A stretch of DNA of 64,000 nt from Bacillota bacterium (GCA_023402395.1 JAEYGI010000070.1:41376-105375); one strand, 5' to 3'; shown: positions 34,191 through 43,121, counted from the first letter of the stretch. Program-made: numbers and translations. The notes: generated from the sequence alone by a model not told the origin.

Positions 34191-35798
34191 ATGGCCCTTA
34201 CCAAATTCATTGACCCGCTGCCCCGGATTCCGGTGCTCAAGCCAAAATATCGCGACGACGACGGCACCCACTACGAAGTGCGGATGAAACAAGTCTCTGT
34301 CTCGCTCCACAGCGAAATGCCCGACACTACCGTCTGGGGATATGAAGGAATGGTTCCCGGACCGCTATTTGAGGTTGAAAAGAACGAACCGGTATGGGTC
34401 AAGTGGATCAACGAGCTTCCCAGCAAGCACCTGCTGCCGGTGGACAAAACCATCCACGGCGTCGAAGGAACCCCGGAAGTCCGGACTGTGGTTCATCTGC
34501 ACGGCGCCCGGGTTGAGCCGGACAGTGACGGGTACCCGGAGGCCTGGTATACCCGGAACTTTGCCGAAACCGGAACCTTTTTCGAGCGCAAGACATACTT
34601 CTATCCCAACCGCCAGCCTGCCGCCATGCTCTGGTATCACGATCACGCCCTGGGAATCACCCGCCTCAATGTCTATGCCGGACTGGCCGGGATTTATCTA
34701 ATCCGGGACAAGTGTGAGCGGCTGCTGGATCTGCCCAAAGGCAAGTATGAGGTCCCGCTGCTGATTCAAGACCGGTCCTTCAATCCCGACGGCTCACTCT
34801 TTTACCCCAGCCAGCCGACGCCACCGGTGCCGGGAGTCGACCCGTCGATCATCCCCGGGTTTCTCGGCGACACCATTTTGGTCAATGGCAAGGTCTGGCC
34901 TTATCTCGAAGTTGAGCCGCGCCGCTACCGGTTCCGGTTCCTCAACGGTTCCAACGATCGTTTTTACCGGCTCTATCTCAGTTCCGGCGAACCGCTGATC
35001 CAGATCGGAACCGACGGCGGTTTCCTGGAATCTCCGGTGGAAGTTCAACAACTGATTCTGGCTCCGGCGGAGCGGGCCGATATCATCATCGACTTCTCAA
35101 AGCTGCAGGGAAAAAACGTGGTCCTCTTGAACGACGCCGCCAATCCCTTCCCGAACGGTGGCCCGGTCGACCCTGAAACCACCGGCCAGATTTTGCAGTT
35201 CAAAGTCACGCTGCCGCTGTCGGGCCGGGACTGGAGCTTCATTCCAAAATTCATCGAACCCATCAATTATCCGCCCGAAGTGGTGGCCCGAGTCCAACGC
35301 AATCTGCCGCTGGTTGTCCAGAGGGATCAATACAACCGTTTGCTTTTTCTTTTGGACGGCAAGATGTGGCATGACCCGGTCACCGAAAAACCCCGACTGG
35401 GGAGGTACGAAATCTGGAATCTGATCAACCCGGGATTTGGTTCGCACCCGATCCACCTGCACCTCATCGAATTTCTGCCCTTGAACCGGCAGCCGTTCGA
35501 TGTCGCGCTATACACTCAGACCGGCGAATTGAAATTTACCGGACCCCCGGAACCTCCCGATCCCAATGAGCGAGGCTGGAAGGATGTCTTCCGCTCCAGC
35601 CCGGGGATGATCACCCGGATCATGGTCCGTTTCCAGCCGTATACGGGCAGGTATGTATGGCATTGCCACATTCTGGAGCATGAAGATTACGACATGATGA
35701 GGCCCATCGATGTGGTTGACGATTACGGCCTGGAAAAAGACCCCAAACCTGAGCCACAGCCCACGCCCCAGCCACCCGGGCCGCATCCCGAACATTAA
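34191..35798 (+). CDS. cotA: CotA-type multicopper oxidase (spore coat laccase/bilirubin oxidase)
   Basis: A 535-residue multicopper oxidase, without a signal peptide, as in Bacillus CotA. It opens MALTKFIDPLPRIPVLKP, the CotA-family N-terminus, and has all four copper motifs: HLHGARV, WYHDHALGITRLN, HPIHLHLIEF and WHCHILEHEDYDMM. The last includes the type 1 copper Cys-His pair. AGGAGGTG lies seven bases before ATG 34191. The C-terminus ends in a Pro/Glu-rich tail. The enzyme oxidises phenolics or bilirubin using O2, and in spores helps form brown pigment. Finding it in an apparently anaerobe-like lineage may reflect a spore-coat role; inference. Confidence 0.93.
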   Translation: MALTKFIDPLPRIPVLKPKYRDDDGTHYEVRMKQVSVSLHSEMPDTTVWGYEGMVPGPLFEVEKNEPVWVKWINELPSKHLLPVDKTIHGVEGTPEVRTVVHLHGARVEPDSDGYPEAWYTRNFAETGTFFERKTYFYPNRQPAAMLWYHDHALGITRLNVYAGLAGIYLIRDKCERLLDLPKGKYEVPLLIQDRSFNPDGSLFYPSQPTPPVPGVDPSIIPGFLGDTILVNGKVWPYLEVEPRRYRFRFLNGSNDRFYRLYLSSGEPLIQIGTDGGFLESPVEVQQLILAPAERADIIIDFSKLQGKNVVLLNDAANPFPNGGPVDPETTGQILQFKVTLPLSGRDWSFIPKFIEPINYPPEVVARVQRNLPLVVQRDQYNRLLFLLDGKMWHDPVTEKPRLGRYEIWNLINPGFGSHPIHLHLIEFLPLNRQPFDVALYTQTGELKFTGPPEPPDPNERGWKDVFRSSPGMITRIMVRFQPYTGRYVWHCHILEHEDYDMMRPIDVVDDYGLEKDPKPEPQPTPQPPGPHPEH

Positions 35799-35979
35799 TC
35801 CACAGCTTCCTTGAAACGTATTCCGAGATACTCAGCCGCCTGGCTACCCTTCCCCGCGAAGGTTGGCCGGGCGGCCCGTTATTTCTAGAGCGTTCGCACG
35901 AGAATCAGAACTACTGAGGCCGATATGGCCAATTTTAAACCCTATGGAAACGTCTTTGCGAGGAAGCGGTCGTTTTACC
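35799..35979. other. Spacer with no recognisable features
   Basis: Between the laccase gene and the gltX fragment. No hairpin with a T-tract and no ORF of interest. Confidence 0.4.
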
Positions 35980-36390
35980 TTAAGGGCAATAGGCCCTCTC
36001 CAACCTTCCCAACACCCGTTCCGCTCCCATAACCCGCATAATCTCATACAAATCCGGTGTGGCGGTTTTCCCGGTCAACGCCAGTCGCAGAACCATGGCC
36101 ACATCCGCCACGCTACCCCGGTATTGGTCCGGATGAGTCCGCGCCGTTTTGGTGTTCCCGGCGTAGCCCAGATCTTCCGCTAGTTCCCGGAGGCGGTCAA
36201 ACCAGACCGCCGGATCGTCGCCGGGATTGAAAATAAGGGTGTAATGCCAGGTGATTTCCCGGACTGCTTCCGCCGGAACCGGGGACAGCCCGGAAGCCGA
36301 CTCCCTGCCGCTCCGGTAGAACAGCTCATCGTAAAAATAGCCCAGATAGCCCCGAAGATCGGACCATTTTGTCAAATCTTTCCTTTTTTC
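35980..36390 (-). pseudogene. Decayed gltX copy: anticodon-binding domain fragment
   Basis: The minus strand encodes about 131 residues that align with the C-terminal domain of the gltX product at 28473: KWSDLRGYLGYFYDELF versus KWSELREGIGYFYDELF, and TPDLYEIMRVMGAERVLGRLERA versus TPDLHQIMRVLGAERVRDRLARA. Similarity continues upstream to about 36390 (KDLTKW), then meets a stop. The Rossmann catalytic domain with HIGH and KMSKS motifs is absent. The first in-frame start codon is a TTG at 36375. A truncated paralogue is most likely; a stand-alone tRNA-binding domain is possible but there is no ribosome binding site of note. Confidence 0.85.
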
Positions 36391-36485
36391 ATGCCGCTTT
36401 GCCTGTTTTCGGCGGCGATTTCATGGTAGAATGTCAGAGGTTGATACTTTTTCGGGAATGGATTCCCGCTTGGCAAGGAGGCCCC

Positions 36486-37160
36486 ATGGCGGAATTTACG
36501 ATCGACTTGCACGTTCATACCAGCAACGTCAGCAGTTGCGGCCGCCTGGAAGCGGCCGAACTGGCCGGGCTTTACCGGAGCCGCGGTTACGACGGCATTG
36601 TCATCACCGATCATTATTACGACGGCTTCTTCGAACCTTTAACCGCACTGAGCTGGAATGAGAAAATCGACCGGTTTCTGGAAGGATACCGGATCGCCGC
36701 CGCCACGGGACGGCGGGTAGGTCTCGCGGTCTGGCTGGGGATGGAGATCCGCTTCACCGAAAATCCCAATGACTATCTGGTTTATGGCATTACCCCCGAG
36801 TGGCTGCGGGACCATCCGGACCTGTTCCGGCTCGGCCTGAAGCGGTTCCGGGCGCTGGCCGCCGCGAGCGGTTGTCTGATTTACCAGGCTCACCCGTTCC
36901 GGCCGGGAATCCGGCCCGCTGACCCGAAGCTGCTGGACGGCGTCGAAGTCATCAACGGCAATCCCCGTCACGATTCCCGGAATCATCTGGCGTACCAGTT
37001 CGCGCTCCGGCATGGGCTGCGCATGATCTCCGGCTCCGACTGCCATCAATCCGAAGATCCCGGCAACGGCGGAGTGGTTGCCCAAGAACCGATCAACTCC
37101 GGCGCCGAACTGCTCGAACGGCTGCGTCAGGACCGGTGGCTCCGGCTGATTGGCCGGTGA
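36486..37160 (+). CDS. PHP-domain metal-dependent phosphoesterase
   Basis: A 224-residue soluble PHP protein. Motif I is IDLHVHT near the N-terminus, motif II GIVITDHYYDG, followed by GMEIRF, IYQAHPFRPG, GVEVINGN and ISGSDCH. These cover the four PHP metal-binding motifs, so the trinuclear site looks complete. Members act on phosphoesters, such as histidinol phosphate or short nucleotides; the substrate is unknown. AAGGAGG lies five bases before ATG 36486. The gene starts about 100 bases from the gltX fragment on the opposite strand and is followed by a small transporter gene. Confidence 0.88.
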   Translation: MAEFTIDLHVHTSNVSSCGRLEAAELAGLYRSRGYDGIVITDHYYDGFFEPLTALSWNEKIDRFLEGYRIAAATGRRVGLAVWLGMEIRFTENPNDYLVYGITPEWLRDHPDLFRLGLKRFRALAAASGCLIYQAHPFRPGIRPADPKLLDGVEVINGNPRHDSRNHLAYQFALRHGLRMISGSDCHQSEDPGNGGVVAQEPINSGAELLERLRQDRWLRLIGR

Positions 37161-37223
37161 GCCGGAACCGATACCCATACCTAAAAGCAATTGCCCGTAC
37201 TTTTAAGGAGGAATGAACAGAAC

Positions 37224-37685
37224 ATGTCACGCGCCATGGCCGGGTACATTATCGGAGGAATCGTTCCAGCCGTGCTGCTGGGCGTCTATAGCGTAACACA
37301 GAAAGCCGCCACCGAGCGGGGCATTAGTCCGGGGATGCTGCTCGTCGTAATTGGCTGCAACGTGATTGTGGTAGGGCTGGTCTATTGCTGGATAACCAAT
37401 GACTTTGCCGCTTCTCCGGCTTCCGGCGTCTATGCCTCGCTCACTGGTTTGCTGTGGGCGCTGGCCACCTGTTTGATTGCGTTCACTATGTCCCGGTTCC
37501 AAACCCCCATCAGCAAATTGGTTCCGCTCTTCAACACCAATACCCTGGTCGCGGTCGGCCTGGGGCTGCTCTGTTTCGCCGAATGGCGGAACGTGGCGGT
37601 CTGGCGGTTATTGGCCGGAGCGGTGCTGATCGTTGCTGGCGGCGCCCTGGCATGCCCGGGCCTGAGGCACGCGGTCGTTGGATAA
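37224..37685 (+). CDS. Small multispan membrane protein, DMT/EamA-like half transporter
   Basis: A 153-residue protein with five hydrophobic segments (for example IIGGIVPAVLLGVY, GMLLVVIGCNVIVVGLVYCWI, LTGLLWALATCLIAF, LVAVGLGLLCFAEW and LLAGAVLIVAGGALA). The pattern resembles half-size members of the drug/metabolite transporter superfamily, which often act as dimers. Its substrate is unknown. ATG 37224 is preferred; AAGGAGG lies 12 bases upstream, which is somewhat long, and a TTG at 37191 is the alternative. It has a strong terminator directly after the stop. Confidence 0.75.
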   Translation: MSRAMAGYIIGGIVPAVLLGVYSVTQKAATERGISPGMLLVVIGCNVIVVGLVYCWITNDFAASPASGVYASLTGLLWALATCLIAFTMSRFQTPISKLVPLFNTNTLVAVGLGLLCFAEWRNVAVWRLLAGAVLIVAGGALACPGLRHAVVG

Positions 37686-37726
37686 AAACCGCAAGCCGCC
37701 TCCGTTCAGGAGGCGGCTTGCGGTTT
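37686..37726. terminator. Long hairpin terminator between converging genes
   Basis: AAACCGCAAGCCGCCTCC-GTTCA-GGAGGCGGCTTGCGGTTT, an 18-pair perfect stem. On the minus strand it is followed by TTTTT, so it best fits termination of the DUF1540 gene and probably works in both directions. Confidence 0.88.
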
Positions 37727-37745
37727 CAGCGGCGAAATTGTTTTT

Positions 37746-38009
37746 TTATTTGGGCCGCATCGTATCGCAGCAGGTCTGCGGCGAGGTCTGGGCCGAAGTG
37801 ATGGCCCGGCTCCCGCTCGTGTTTTGCTCCCCGGCCTTTTCCCCGAAGTCCCCGGCGAACTCCGTCCGGTTGCTGGCATTGATGAAATGCTCCGAAAACT
37901 GGTCGGAATCCCCGGAGATATCGTTTCTGACCCAGATCTCCTCCGCGTTGCAAATCTGACCGCTGCCCCAAAACTGGCAGCTGTCCACCGAACACCGTAC
38001 TTTCGGCAT
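37746..38009 (-). CDS. DUF1540 protein (small cysteine motif)
   Basis: An 87-residue protein starting MPKVRCSVDSCQFWGSGQICNAEEIWV, the DUF1540 pattern of spaced cysteines thought to bind metal, with a second partial motif PQTCCDT at the end. DUF1540 proteins are common in spore-forming Firmicutes. GGGGAG lies four bases before the ATG. The middle section is Ser/Asn/Thr-rich. Function unknown. Confidence 0.88.
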   Translation of the reverse strand: MPKVRCSVDSCQFWGSGQICNAEEIWVRNDISGDSDQFSEHFINASNRTEFAGDFGEKAGEQNTSGSRAITSAQTSPQTCCDTMRPK

Positions 38010-38081
38010 TGGTCTCCCCTTTCTTGTGGATGATCTTCTTAATAGTATCGCTCGTTTCAGGGAAACCTATGCCTCAATTCG

Positions 38082-38795
38082 TTATTTCCTAAGAATTACC
38101 CCGCTGATCGACGGGTCCAGCAGCGCCACGAACTGCTTGGCGTCGTCCATGGTGCCGACCACGTCCAGAAAATGATAGGGCACCGCCACTTTCGGCTTGA
38201 TCAAATTGGCGGCCTGCGCCGCTTCGGTGGCGGTCATCGTATACTTCCCGCCCACCGGCAGAAAGGCGACGTCCGCCTTGATCTCCTTCATCTCCGGAAT
38301 GACGTCGGTATCTCCGGCAAAATAGTAGTTGAGCTGATTGAATTCCACGATATACCCGACCCAGCCCCGGTCCTTGGGGTGAAATTCCTTGCCGATATTA
38401 TAGGCGGGCACGGTCCGGAACTTGACGCCCTCCACTTCATAGGGCTGATTCGGCGCTACCGTAAGCACCTTGGCAAACTCTTCCTTAGGGAGTTTCGCGA
38501 GACCGTCGGCGGTCACCGCGACCGTGGCTCCCGGCTTCATTACTTTTTTGATTTCGGCCACCGCGAAATGGTCGCCATGGGTATGGGTGATCAAAACCAG
38601 GTCGGCGTCATGGGGCTCGCCGTCGAACTTGTAGGGGTCGACATAAATGATTTGACTGCCCTGCAGGCGGACGGTGGATTGTTTGAACTGCTCCACTCCG
38701 GCCAGATACTTGGTTTTGACGTCCGGCTCTGCCGCCATGGCGATCAAGCCCATGGTCAACGCGGCGAGAAATAAGCCCAGCATCATACGTTTCAT
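38082..38795 (-). CDS. Secreted or anchored metallo-beta-lactamase-fold hydrolase
   Basis: The 237-residue product has an N-terminal signal peptide (KRMMLGLFLAALTMGLIAMAA) and an MBL fold like the UlaG/YtkL 'metal-dependent hydrolase' group: VLITHTHGDHF (HxHxDH), AGDTDVIPEM with the metal-bridging Asp, and a late VPYHF. The short form without alpha/beta insertion fits that group. Substrate unknown. I start at ATG 38795 after AAAGGGG; TTG 38798 is one codon earlier. It is alone between DUF1540 and an AraC gene, all on the minus strand. Confidence 0.87.
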   Translation of the reverse strand: MKRMMLGLFLAALTMGLIAMAAEPDVKTKYLAGVEQFKQSTVRLQGSQIIYVDPYKFDGEPHDADLVLITHTHGDHFAVAEIKKVMKPGATVAVTADGLAKLPKEEFAKVLTVAPNQPYEVEGVKFRTVPAYNIGKEFHPKDRGWVGYIVEFNQLNYYFAGDTDVIPEMKEIKADVAFLPVGGKYTMTATEAAQAANLIKPKVAVPYHFLDVVGTMDDAKQFVALLDPSISGVILRK

Positions 38796-38952
38796 CAACT
38801 AACGCCCCTTTCTTTGCGGCTCTGCTCTAATTATAGCAAATTCGGTTTGGCGCGGTCAGGACGGTTGACAAAAATAATCCGCTGATCTGCAAATGTTTAT
38901 TGCTCCGCCGCTCAAACCTATTGAGCGGCGGAGTTCCCCGGTTCCGGAACGA

Positions 38953-39834
38953 TCATCCCACCGGGTCGGCCTTTGGCGCAATCGGCAGATAAAGGTCGAT
39001 GGACCCGTTATGGCGGAACTGCTCGTCGAACCCAAGATGCTCCTCCAGCCATTGATGCCTGCCAAGCGTATATTTGCTATCCTTCAGCCAGGCCATCATC
39101 CGTTTCCAGACCGCCGGGAGCCCTTCTCCGCCGCACTTGGTGCCGGTAACGGCATAAAGTCCGCCGTCGAACCGTTTCCATTTTACCGCTTGATCAGTCA
39201 CATTCAAAGTTTCGGGGATAGTTACCCAGATCTCATAGCCATACTCTATCCGCCCCGGTGCCGGATTCGGGTTGTTGAATCCAAAAAATCGGAGCCGATC
39301 CCGTTCCACGCCCAGTCCGCTTTGACGCAGCCAGGCGGATAACCCGTCCCAGGCCCCGGTTTCAGGAGCGGCCCCATAATAACGGCAATAAGCGACCCGG
39401 ACCGGTTCCAACTCCCTCAACACCTTAATCTCGGGATACTTCGCCAGCAATCCGGGGTCCTGTACGTCATAATATTTATCCAAGACATTCATCCTTTCAA
39501 AATGATATGACAAGCGTCCTTTTTTGAAAGCCCCGGGGGTAACGCCAATGGTTTTGGCAAAGGCGCGGCCGAACGATTCATGACTATCGAATCCATATTG
39601 CACGGCGATCTCCAGAACGGTTGACCGCTCCCCGGCCAATGCCAAAGCCGCCAAGCTGAGCTGCCGCTTCCGGATGTACTCCTTGACCGTGCATCCGGTC
39701 AGGGCAAAAAACAACCGGTACAGATTGGCCTGGGACATAAAAGCCGCCCTGGCCACTTCCTCAAGGGCGATCTCCGTTTCCAAACGGCTCTCAATGAAAT
39801 CGATCGCCCGTTGAATTCGTTCATAATAGTTCAC
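38953..39834 (-). CDS. AraC-family regulator with GyrI-like ligand domain
   Basis: A 293-residue protein with an N-terminal AraC DNA-binding domain (two helix-turn-helix units, about residues 5-100: LEEVARAAFMSQANLYRLFFALTG and VLEIAVQYGFDSHESFGRAF..IGVTPGAFKKG) and a C-terminal GyrI-like effector domain beginning VLRELEPVRVAYCRYYG and ending with an acidic DLYLPI. This is the Rob/SoxS-type layout with effector domain seen in multidrug and stress regulators. GTG 39834 (GAGG eight bases upstream) is my choice; GTG 39843 is possible. Regulon unknown. Confidence 0.9.
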   Translation of the reverse strand: MNYYERIQRAIDFIESRLETEIALEEVARAAFMSQANLYRLFFALTGCTVKEYIRKRQLSLAALALAGERSTVLEIAVQYGFDSHESFGRAFAKTIGVTPGAFKKGRLSYHFERMNVLDKYYDVQDPGLLAKYPEIKVLRELEPVRVAYCRYYGAAPETGAWDGLSAWLRQSGLGVERDRLRFFGFNNPNPAPGRIEYGYEIWVTIPETLNVTDQAVKWKRFDGGLYAVTGTKCGGEGLPAVWKRMMAWLKDSKYTLGRHQWLEEHLGFDEQFRHNGSIDLYLPIAPKADPVG

Positions 39835-39956
39835 AACCGGCACCTCAGCTCAATAATGGCGTTGTACATGTACAAACACAGTATATCAATCCGGGAAACC
39901 GTTCCGCTTGATATTTTTTCTAAATCGCTTCGAACGCCGGATTGCAATCCCAGCAA

Positions 39957-39989
39957 TGTAAAAAGCGGCCCAACCGCCTGGCCGCTTTT
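39957..39989 (-). terminator. Terminator after the pyridoxamine-oxidase-like gene
   Basis: AAAAGCGGCC-AGGCGGTTG-GGCCGCTTTTT on the minus strand: a ten-pair stem with a T-tract. Confidence 0.88.
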
Positions 39990-40011
39990 ATGATTATTAT
40001 CCCCTTTTCTT

Positions 40012-40494
40012 TTATTTCCCGTTCTTGCCGCGCATCCCTTCGATGCTCAGCTTTAAAAGAGTGACCCGCTGGTAAACCCGGTCGTCGCTCAGATTGCGCT
40101 GCCGGATCGGTTCGGGGTCCGTTTCCAAATGGCTCAGCAGGACCCGCATGGCCCGTTTCTTCTCCTCCAGCTCCTGAAGGACGGTCATGGTTCCGGCAAT
40201 CACCAGCGACGAATAATGGTGCTCGCACCGGCCCGGCCGGTAGCCCCGGTCTTCAATGATCGTGGCGCAGACCCGGGGGTTCTCCCGGATGAACTCAAGC
40301 TTCAGTCCTTGCGGCGCCGAGTGGAAATACAACGCTTGCTCCGCCCCGTCATAGCCATAGTTCATGGAGACAATATACGGCTCGTCCTTCCGGCACAGGG
40401 CAATGGTCGCGAATTTGCCTTCTTTCAGGATTCTCCGTAATTCGCCGGGATCGGTGATCTCCCGGTCCGGTTTGTTCAGATGATATTGGATCAT
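40012..40494 (-). CDS. Pyridoxamine 5'-phosphate oxidase-related flavin-binding protein
   Basis: A 160-residue protein of the FMN-binding split-barrel class: GKFATIALCRKDEPYIVSMNYGYDGAEQALYFHSAPQGLKLEFIRENPRV is characteristic of small heme- or F420/FMN-binding family members (NimA-like). It also carries SLVIAGTMTVL. It lacks the full PdxH signature, so it is not the B6 enzyme. It may protect against oxidative or nitro compounds; inference. The ribosome binding site (GTGAGG) is close to the ATG and weak. Confidence 0.85.
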   Translation of the reverse strand: MIQYHLNKPDREITDPGELRRILKEGKFATIALCRKDEPYIVSMNYGYDGAEQALYFHSAPQGLKLEFIRENPRVCATIIEDRGYRPGRCEHHYSSLVIAGTMTVLQELEEKKRAMRVLLSHLETDPEPIRQRNLSDDRVYQRVTLLKLSIEGMRGKNGK

Positions 40495-40694
40495 GCCTCA
40501 CACCCCGCTCGATTATCGATTATTTTGGTAAATAAATTCGGCGCGTTCAGGTTTCTCCCTTCCCGCCAAAGATCCTCGCGTTTTAAAAATTAGGCGCAGG
40601 CGTCAGCGTGGGTTTCGTCGAATACTTATATTATATATTGAATGAATGATCCTAACCCTGTGCTGACGATCAAATACAGACGAGGTGTTTGCCG

Positions 40695-41423
40695 ATGAAC
40701 CCGTCACAGGCCCGTATTACTTATCTTTTCCACAGCGGCTTCCTGGTGGAAACCGCCGGCCATAGCCTGATCTTTGATTATTACCAACCCCATAAGCTTC
40801 AGCCGGCGCTAGCCAACGGCATCATCAGCGCCGATTGGCTGAAGAACCGGTCCAATGTCGTGGTCTTCTCCTCCCATAACCACGGGGACCATTTTGACCG
40901 GGCCATCCTGGACTGGGCCAAAGCGAACCCGGACCTTGCCTATGTGCTGAGCGACGATATCAAAGTGAAAACGCCGGGGCTCAACCGCTATTCCATGGGG
41001 CCTTATCAAAGCCTTGGACTGGACGGGCTGGAGGTCCGGAGCTTCGGCTCCACCGATCAAGGGGTCTCGTTCTGGGTTCGGGCCGGCGGGCTAACGCTCT
41101 TTCACGCCGGGGATCTGAACTGGTGGCAATGGAAGGAAGATACTCCCGAGGACCAGGCCAAGGCGGTCGAGTGGTTCAAGACGGAGATTGCCCGAATTGA
41201 GGGGCTGCCCGTCGATATTGCCTTTTTCCCGGTCGACCGCAGGCTAGAGGAGTACTACGCCTTGGGCGCCGAATACCTGGCCGCCAAGCTCCGGCCCAAG
41301 CTGCTGATTCCGATGCATTTCGGAGAGGACTACGCCGCCACCCGGGCCTTCGCCGAACGCGCCGGGGAATTGGGGATTCCGGCGGTGATCATTGAAAGAC
41401 GGGGGCAGGAGATTGAGTTTTAA
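40695..41423 (+). CDS. MBL-fold metal-dependent hydrolase (cytoplasmic)
   Basis: A 242-residue protein without a signal peptide, with ITYLFHSGFLVETAGHSLIFDYY at the start, VVVFSSHNHGDHFDRAI (HxHxDH site), FHAGDLNWW and a late IPMHFGEDY. This layout matches the MBL-fold metal-dependent hydrolases of Firmicutes. GAGGT lies nine bases before ATG 40695. It is distinct from the secreted MBL protein at 38082 (low similarity). Substrate unknown. Confidence 0.88.
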   Translation: MNPSQARITYLFHSGFLVETAGHSLIFDYYQPHKLQPALANGIISADWLKNRSNVVVFSSHNHGDHFDRAILDWAKANPDLAYVLSDDIKVKTPGLNRYSMGPYQSLGLDGLEVRSFGSTDQGVSFWVRAGGLTLFHAGDLNWWQWKEDTPEDQAKAVEWFKTEIARIEGLPVDIAFFPVDRRLEEYYALGAEYLAAKLRPKLLIPMHFGEDYAATRAFAERAGELGIPAVIIERRGQEIEF

Positions 41424-41498
41424 GTGGGGTTGAAGTTCTTGGTTATTGGTTTATGGTAATCGGTAAGCCTTCAATCAATTTTATTTTAATGGAAGCTA

Positions 41499-41527
41499 TT
41501 GGAACAAGCCCGTTTTTCATGTATAAT
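41499..41527 (+). promoter_or_regulatory. Promoter of the coiled-coil repeat gene
   Basis: TTGGAA (41499-41504), 17-base spacer, TATAAT (41522-41527), about 30 bases ahead of the AAGGAGG ribosome binding site region. Confidence 0.75.
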
Positions 41528-41558
41528 GATTCTGAGCTAATTGAGAAGGAGGATTGGG

Positions 41559-42161
41559 ATGGACGATACTAAGGTAGCGGTTTTACTGGAACAGCTCCTC
41601 ACCGATTTCCGGACGTTTGGGGAAGGATTGTCCAATCTCCAATCCAAAGTTGATGTTATTGAAAAAAACACCAATGGCTTGATCGAAGATATGGATCTGG
41701 TCAAACCGACTCTGGTTAAGATCAACCAGCGGCTGGATACGGTAGATAGCCGGTTGGATACTATTGAAACTCGGCTAGATACAGTAGATAATCGGTTGGA
41801 TACTATTGAAACTCGGTTGGATACAGTAGATAATCGGTTAGATACTATTGAAACTCGGCTGGATACAGTAGATAATCGGTTAGATATCATTGACAATCGG
41901 TTAGATACAATTGAAACCCGTATGGATACGGTGGATAATCGCCTGAATGTCATTGAGACCCGCCTTGATACGGTAGATAACCGACTGGATGGGATGGATA
42001 GCAGGTTAGATGCCATCAATAACCGGTTGGATACCATTGAAACCCATATGGATACGGCGGATAGCCAATTGGCGACCATCGATAGCCGGCTGGGCGGCAT
42101 TGAAACGGAGATTATCAAGCTGAATCCCGATGCCCAGGCCACTTTAAAGCAGGCGCGTTAA
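41559..42161 (+). CDS. Heptad-repeat coiled-coil protein
   Basis: The 200-residue product is a long coiled coil: a 50-residue N-terminal part (DDTKVAVLLEQLLTDFRTFGEGL) and then about 17 heptads of RLDTVDN/RLDTIET, running as a 14-residue (42-bp) tandem repeat, decaying toward the C-terminus (HMDTADSQLATIDSRL). No signal peptide or membrane helix. Such repeats give a rigid rod that may form trimers or tetramers; the Asp-rich spacing resembles left-handed coiled coils seen in phage and surface proteins. It has a consensus promoter and AAGGAGG, so it is expressed as a single gene. Function unknown. Confidence 0.85.
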   Translation: MDDTKVAVLLEQLLTDFRTFGEGLSNLQSKVDVIEKNTNGLIEDMDLVKPTLVKINQRLDTVDSRLDTIETRLDTVDNRLDTIETRLDTVDNRLDTIETRLDTVDNRLDIIDNRLDTIETRMDTVDNRLNVIETRLDTVDNRLDGMDSRLDAINNRLDTIETHMDTADSQLATIDSRLGGIETEIIKLNPDAQATLKQAR

Positions 42162-42220
42162 TTGTTTTATTTACTTTTTGTTTGAAAGAGTTCTGGCAAA
42201 TCTAACTACCGGTTTGATGC

Positions 42221-42266
42221 CATTTGCATTCGGCTTTAGATTAGAAATTTACTTCATCCTATACAG
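42221..42266. repeat. Truncated palindromic element, type A
   Basis: ATTTGCATTCGGC..TTAGAAATTTACTTCATCCTAT matches one half of the complement of the type A element at 4900-4983, with part of the inner loop deleted. Confidence 0.65.
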
Positions 42267-42320
42267 CAGCGCCCGGAAAAGTTGCGAATCAGTAAAATTT
42301 GGCCATTGGAGCTGAATTCA

Positions 42321-43121
42321 ATGTCTCTCACCTATTACCGCGACCCGAACTTGCCATGCTTCGAGATCAAGCGCTGCGATTCGCAGGCCCATTCGTCGCG
42401 CCGGCATGTTCACGATGAGTTCTCTCTGGGGCTGGTCGAGGCCGGCGCCAGTATGGTCAGCGCGGCCGGCAAACGCCACCGGGTCCAATCGGGCTGTACG
42501 GTTCTGATTCCGGCCGGCGTTATTCATCAGTGTCAACCCGAAGACCTCCGGCAATGGCGTTTTCAAATGCTCTATCTGAAGCGGGACTGGCTTGAGTCCG
42601 TCGTTGATCTCAAACCCTACGAATCCGCCATTTCCGTCAAACGGCTCGAGCCCGGGGATTATCAATACGCCGTCCGCTGCTTCGGGCAACTCCGGGAAGA
42701 ACGTTCCGGCTTGGAAAAAGAAACGCTGCTGATCGCCGGATTGCCCCGGCTGCTGGACTTTGACGGGTATTTCCGGATCAAGGCCTCGCCCGCTCCGGCC
42801 GATGCCGGCGCCGCGCAACGGGTTCGCGATTATCTGGAGGCCCATTTCCTGGAGGCGATCCGCCTCGACGACCTGGTCCGGGAGTCGGGACTCAGCAAGT
42901 ACCATATGATCCGTGTCTTCCAGCAGGTCTACCGGACCTCGCCCCACGCTTATCAGACCATGCTCCGGGTCAATTACGCCAAGCGGGAACTGCAAAAGCA
43001 AGACCCGGCCCCGGTCGCGGCCATCGCCCAAAACGCTGGCTTCTTCGATCAGAGCCATCTGGTCAAAACCTTCAAACTCTACCTGGGCACCTCGCCGCTC
43101 GGCTACCGCCAGGGCGGATAA
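42321..43121 (+). CDS. AraC-family regulator with N-terminal cupin-like domain
   Basis: A 266-residue protein: N-terminal AraC-type sugar/cupin domain (RRHVHDEFSLGLVEAGASMVSAAGKRHRVQSGCTVLIPAGVIHQCQP, with the H..H..P metal-like or ligand pocket) and a C-terminal DNA-binding domain (IRLDDLVRESGLSKYHMIRVFQQVYRTSPHAYQ and VAAIAQNAGFFDQSHLVKTFKLYLGTSP). ATG 42321 has GGAG ten bases upstream. The adjacent downstream gene encodes an EamA exporter; this pairing is common, so it probably regulates that exporter. Confidence 0.92.
   Translation: MSLTYYRDPNLPCFEIKRCDSQAHSSRRHVHDEFSLGLVEAGASMVSAAGKRHRVQSGCTVLIPAGVIHQCQPEDLRQWRFQMLYLKRDWLESVVDLKPYESAISVKRLEPGDYQYAVRCFGQLREERSGLEKETLLIAGLPRLLDFDGYFRIKASPAPADAGAAQRVRDYLEAHFLEAIRLDDLVRESGLSKYHMIRVFQQVYRTSPHAYQTMLRVNYAKRELQKQDPAPVAAIAQNAGFFDQSHLVKTFKLYLGTSPLGYRQGG

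Noticed and set aside
41730..42090. Tandem 42-bp repeats considered as a CRISPR array
   Set aside because: Repeats are contiguous without spacers, lie in frame inside an expressed ORF with promoter and ribosome binding site, and encode heptads.
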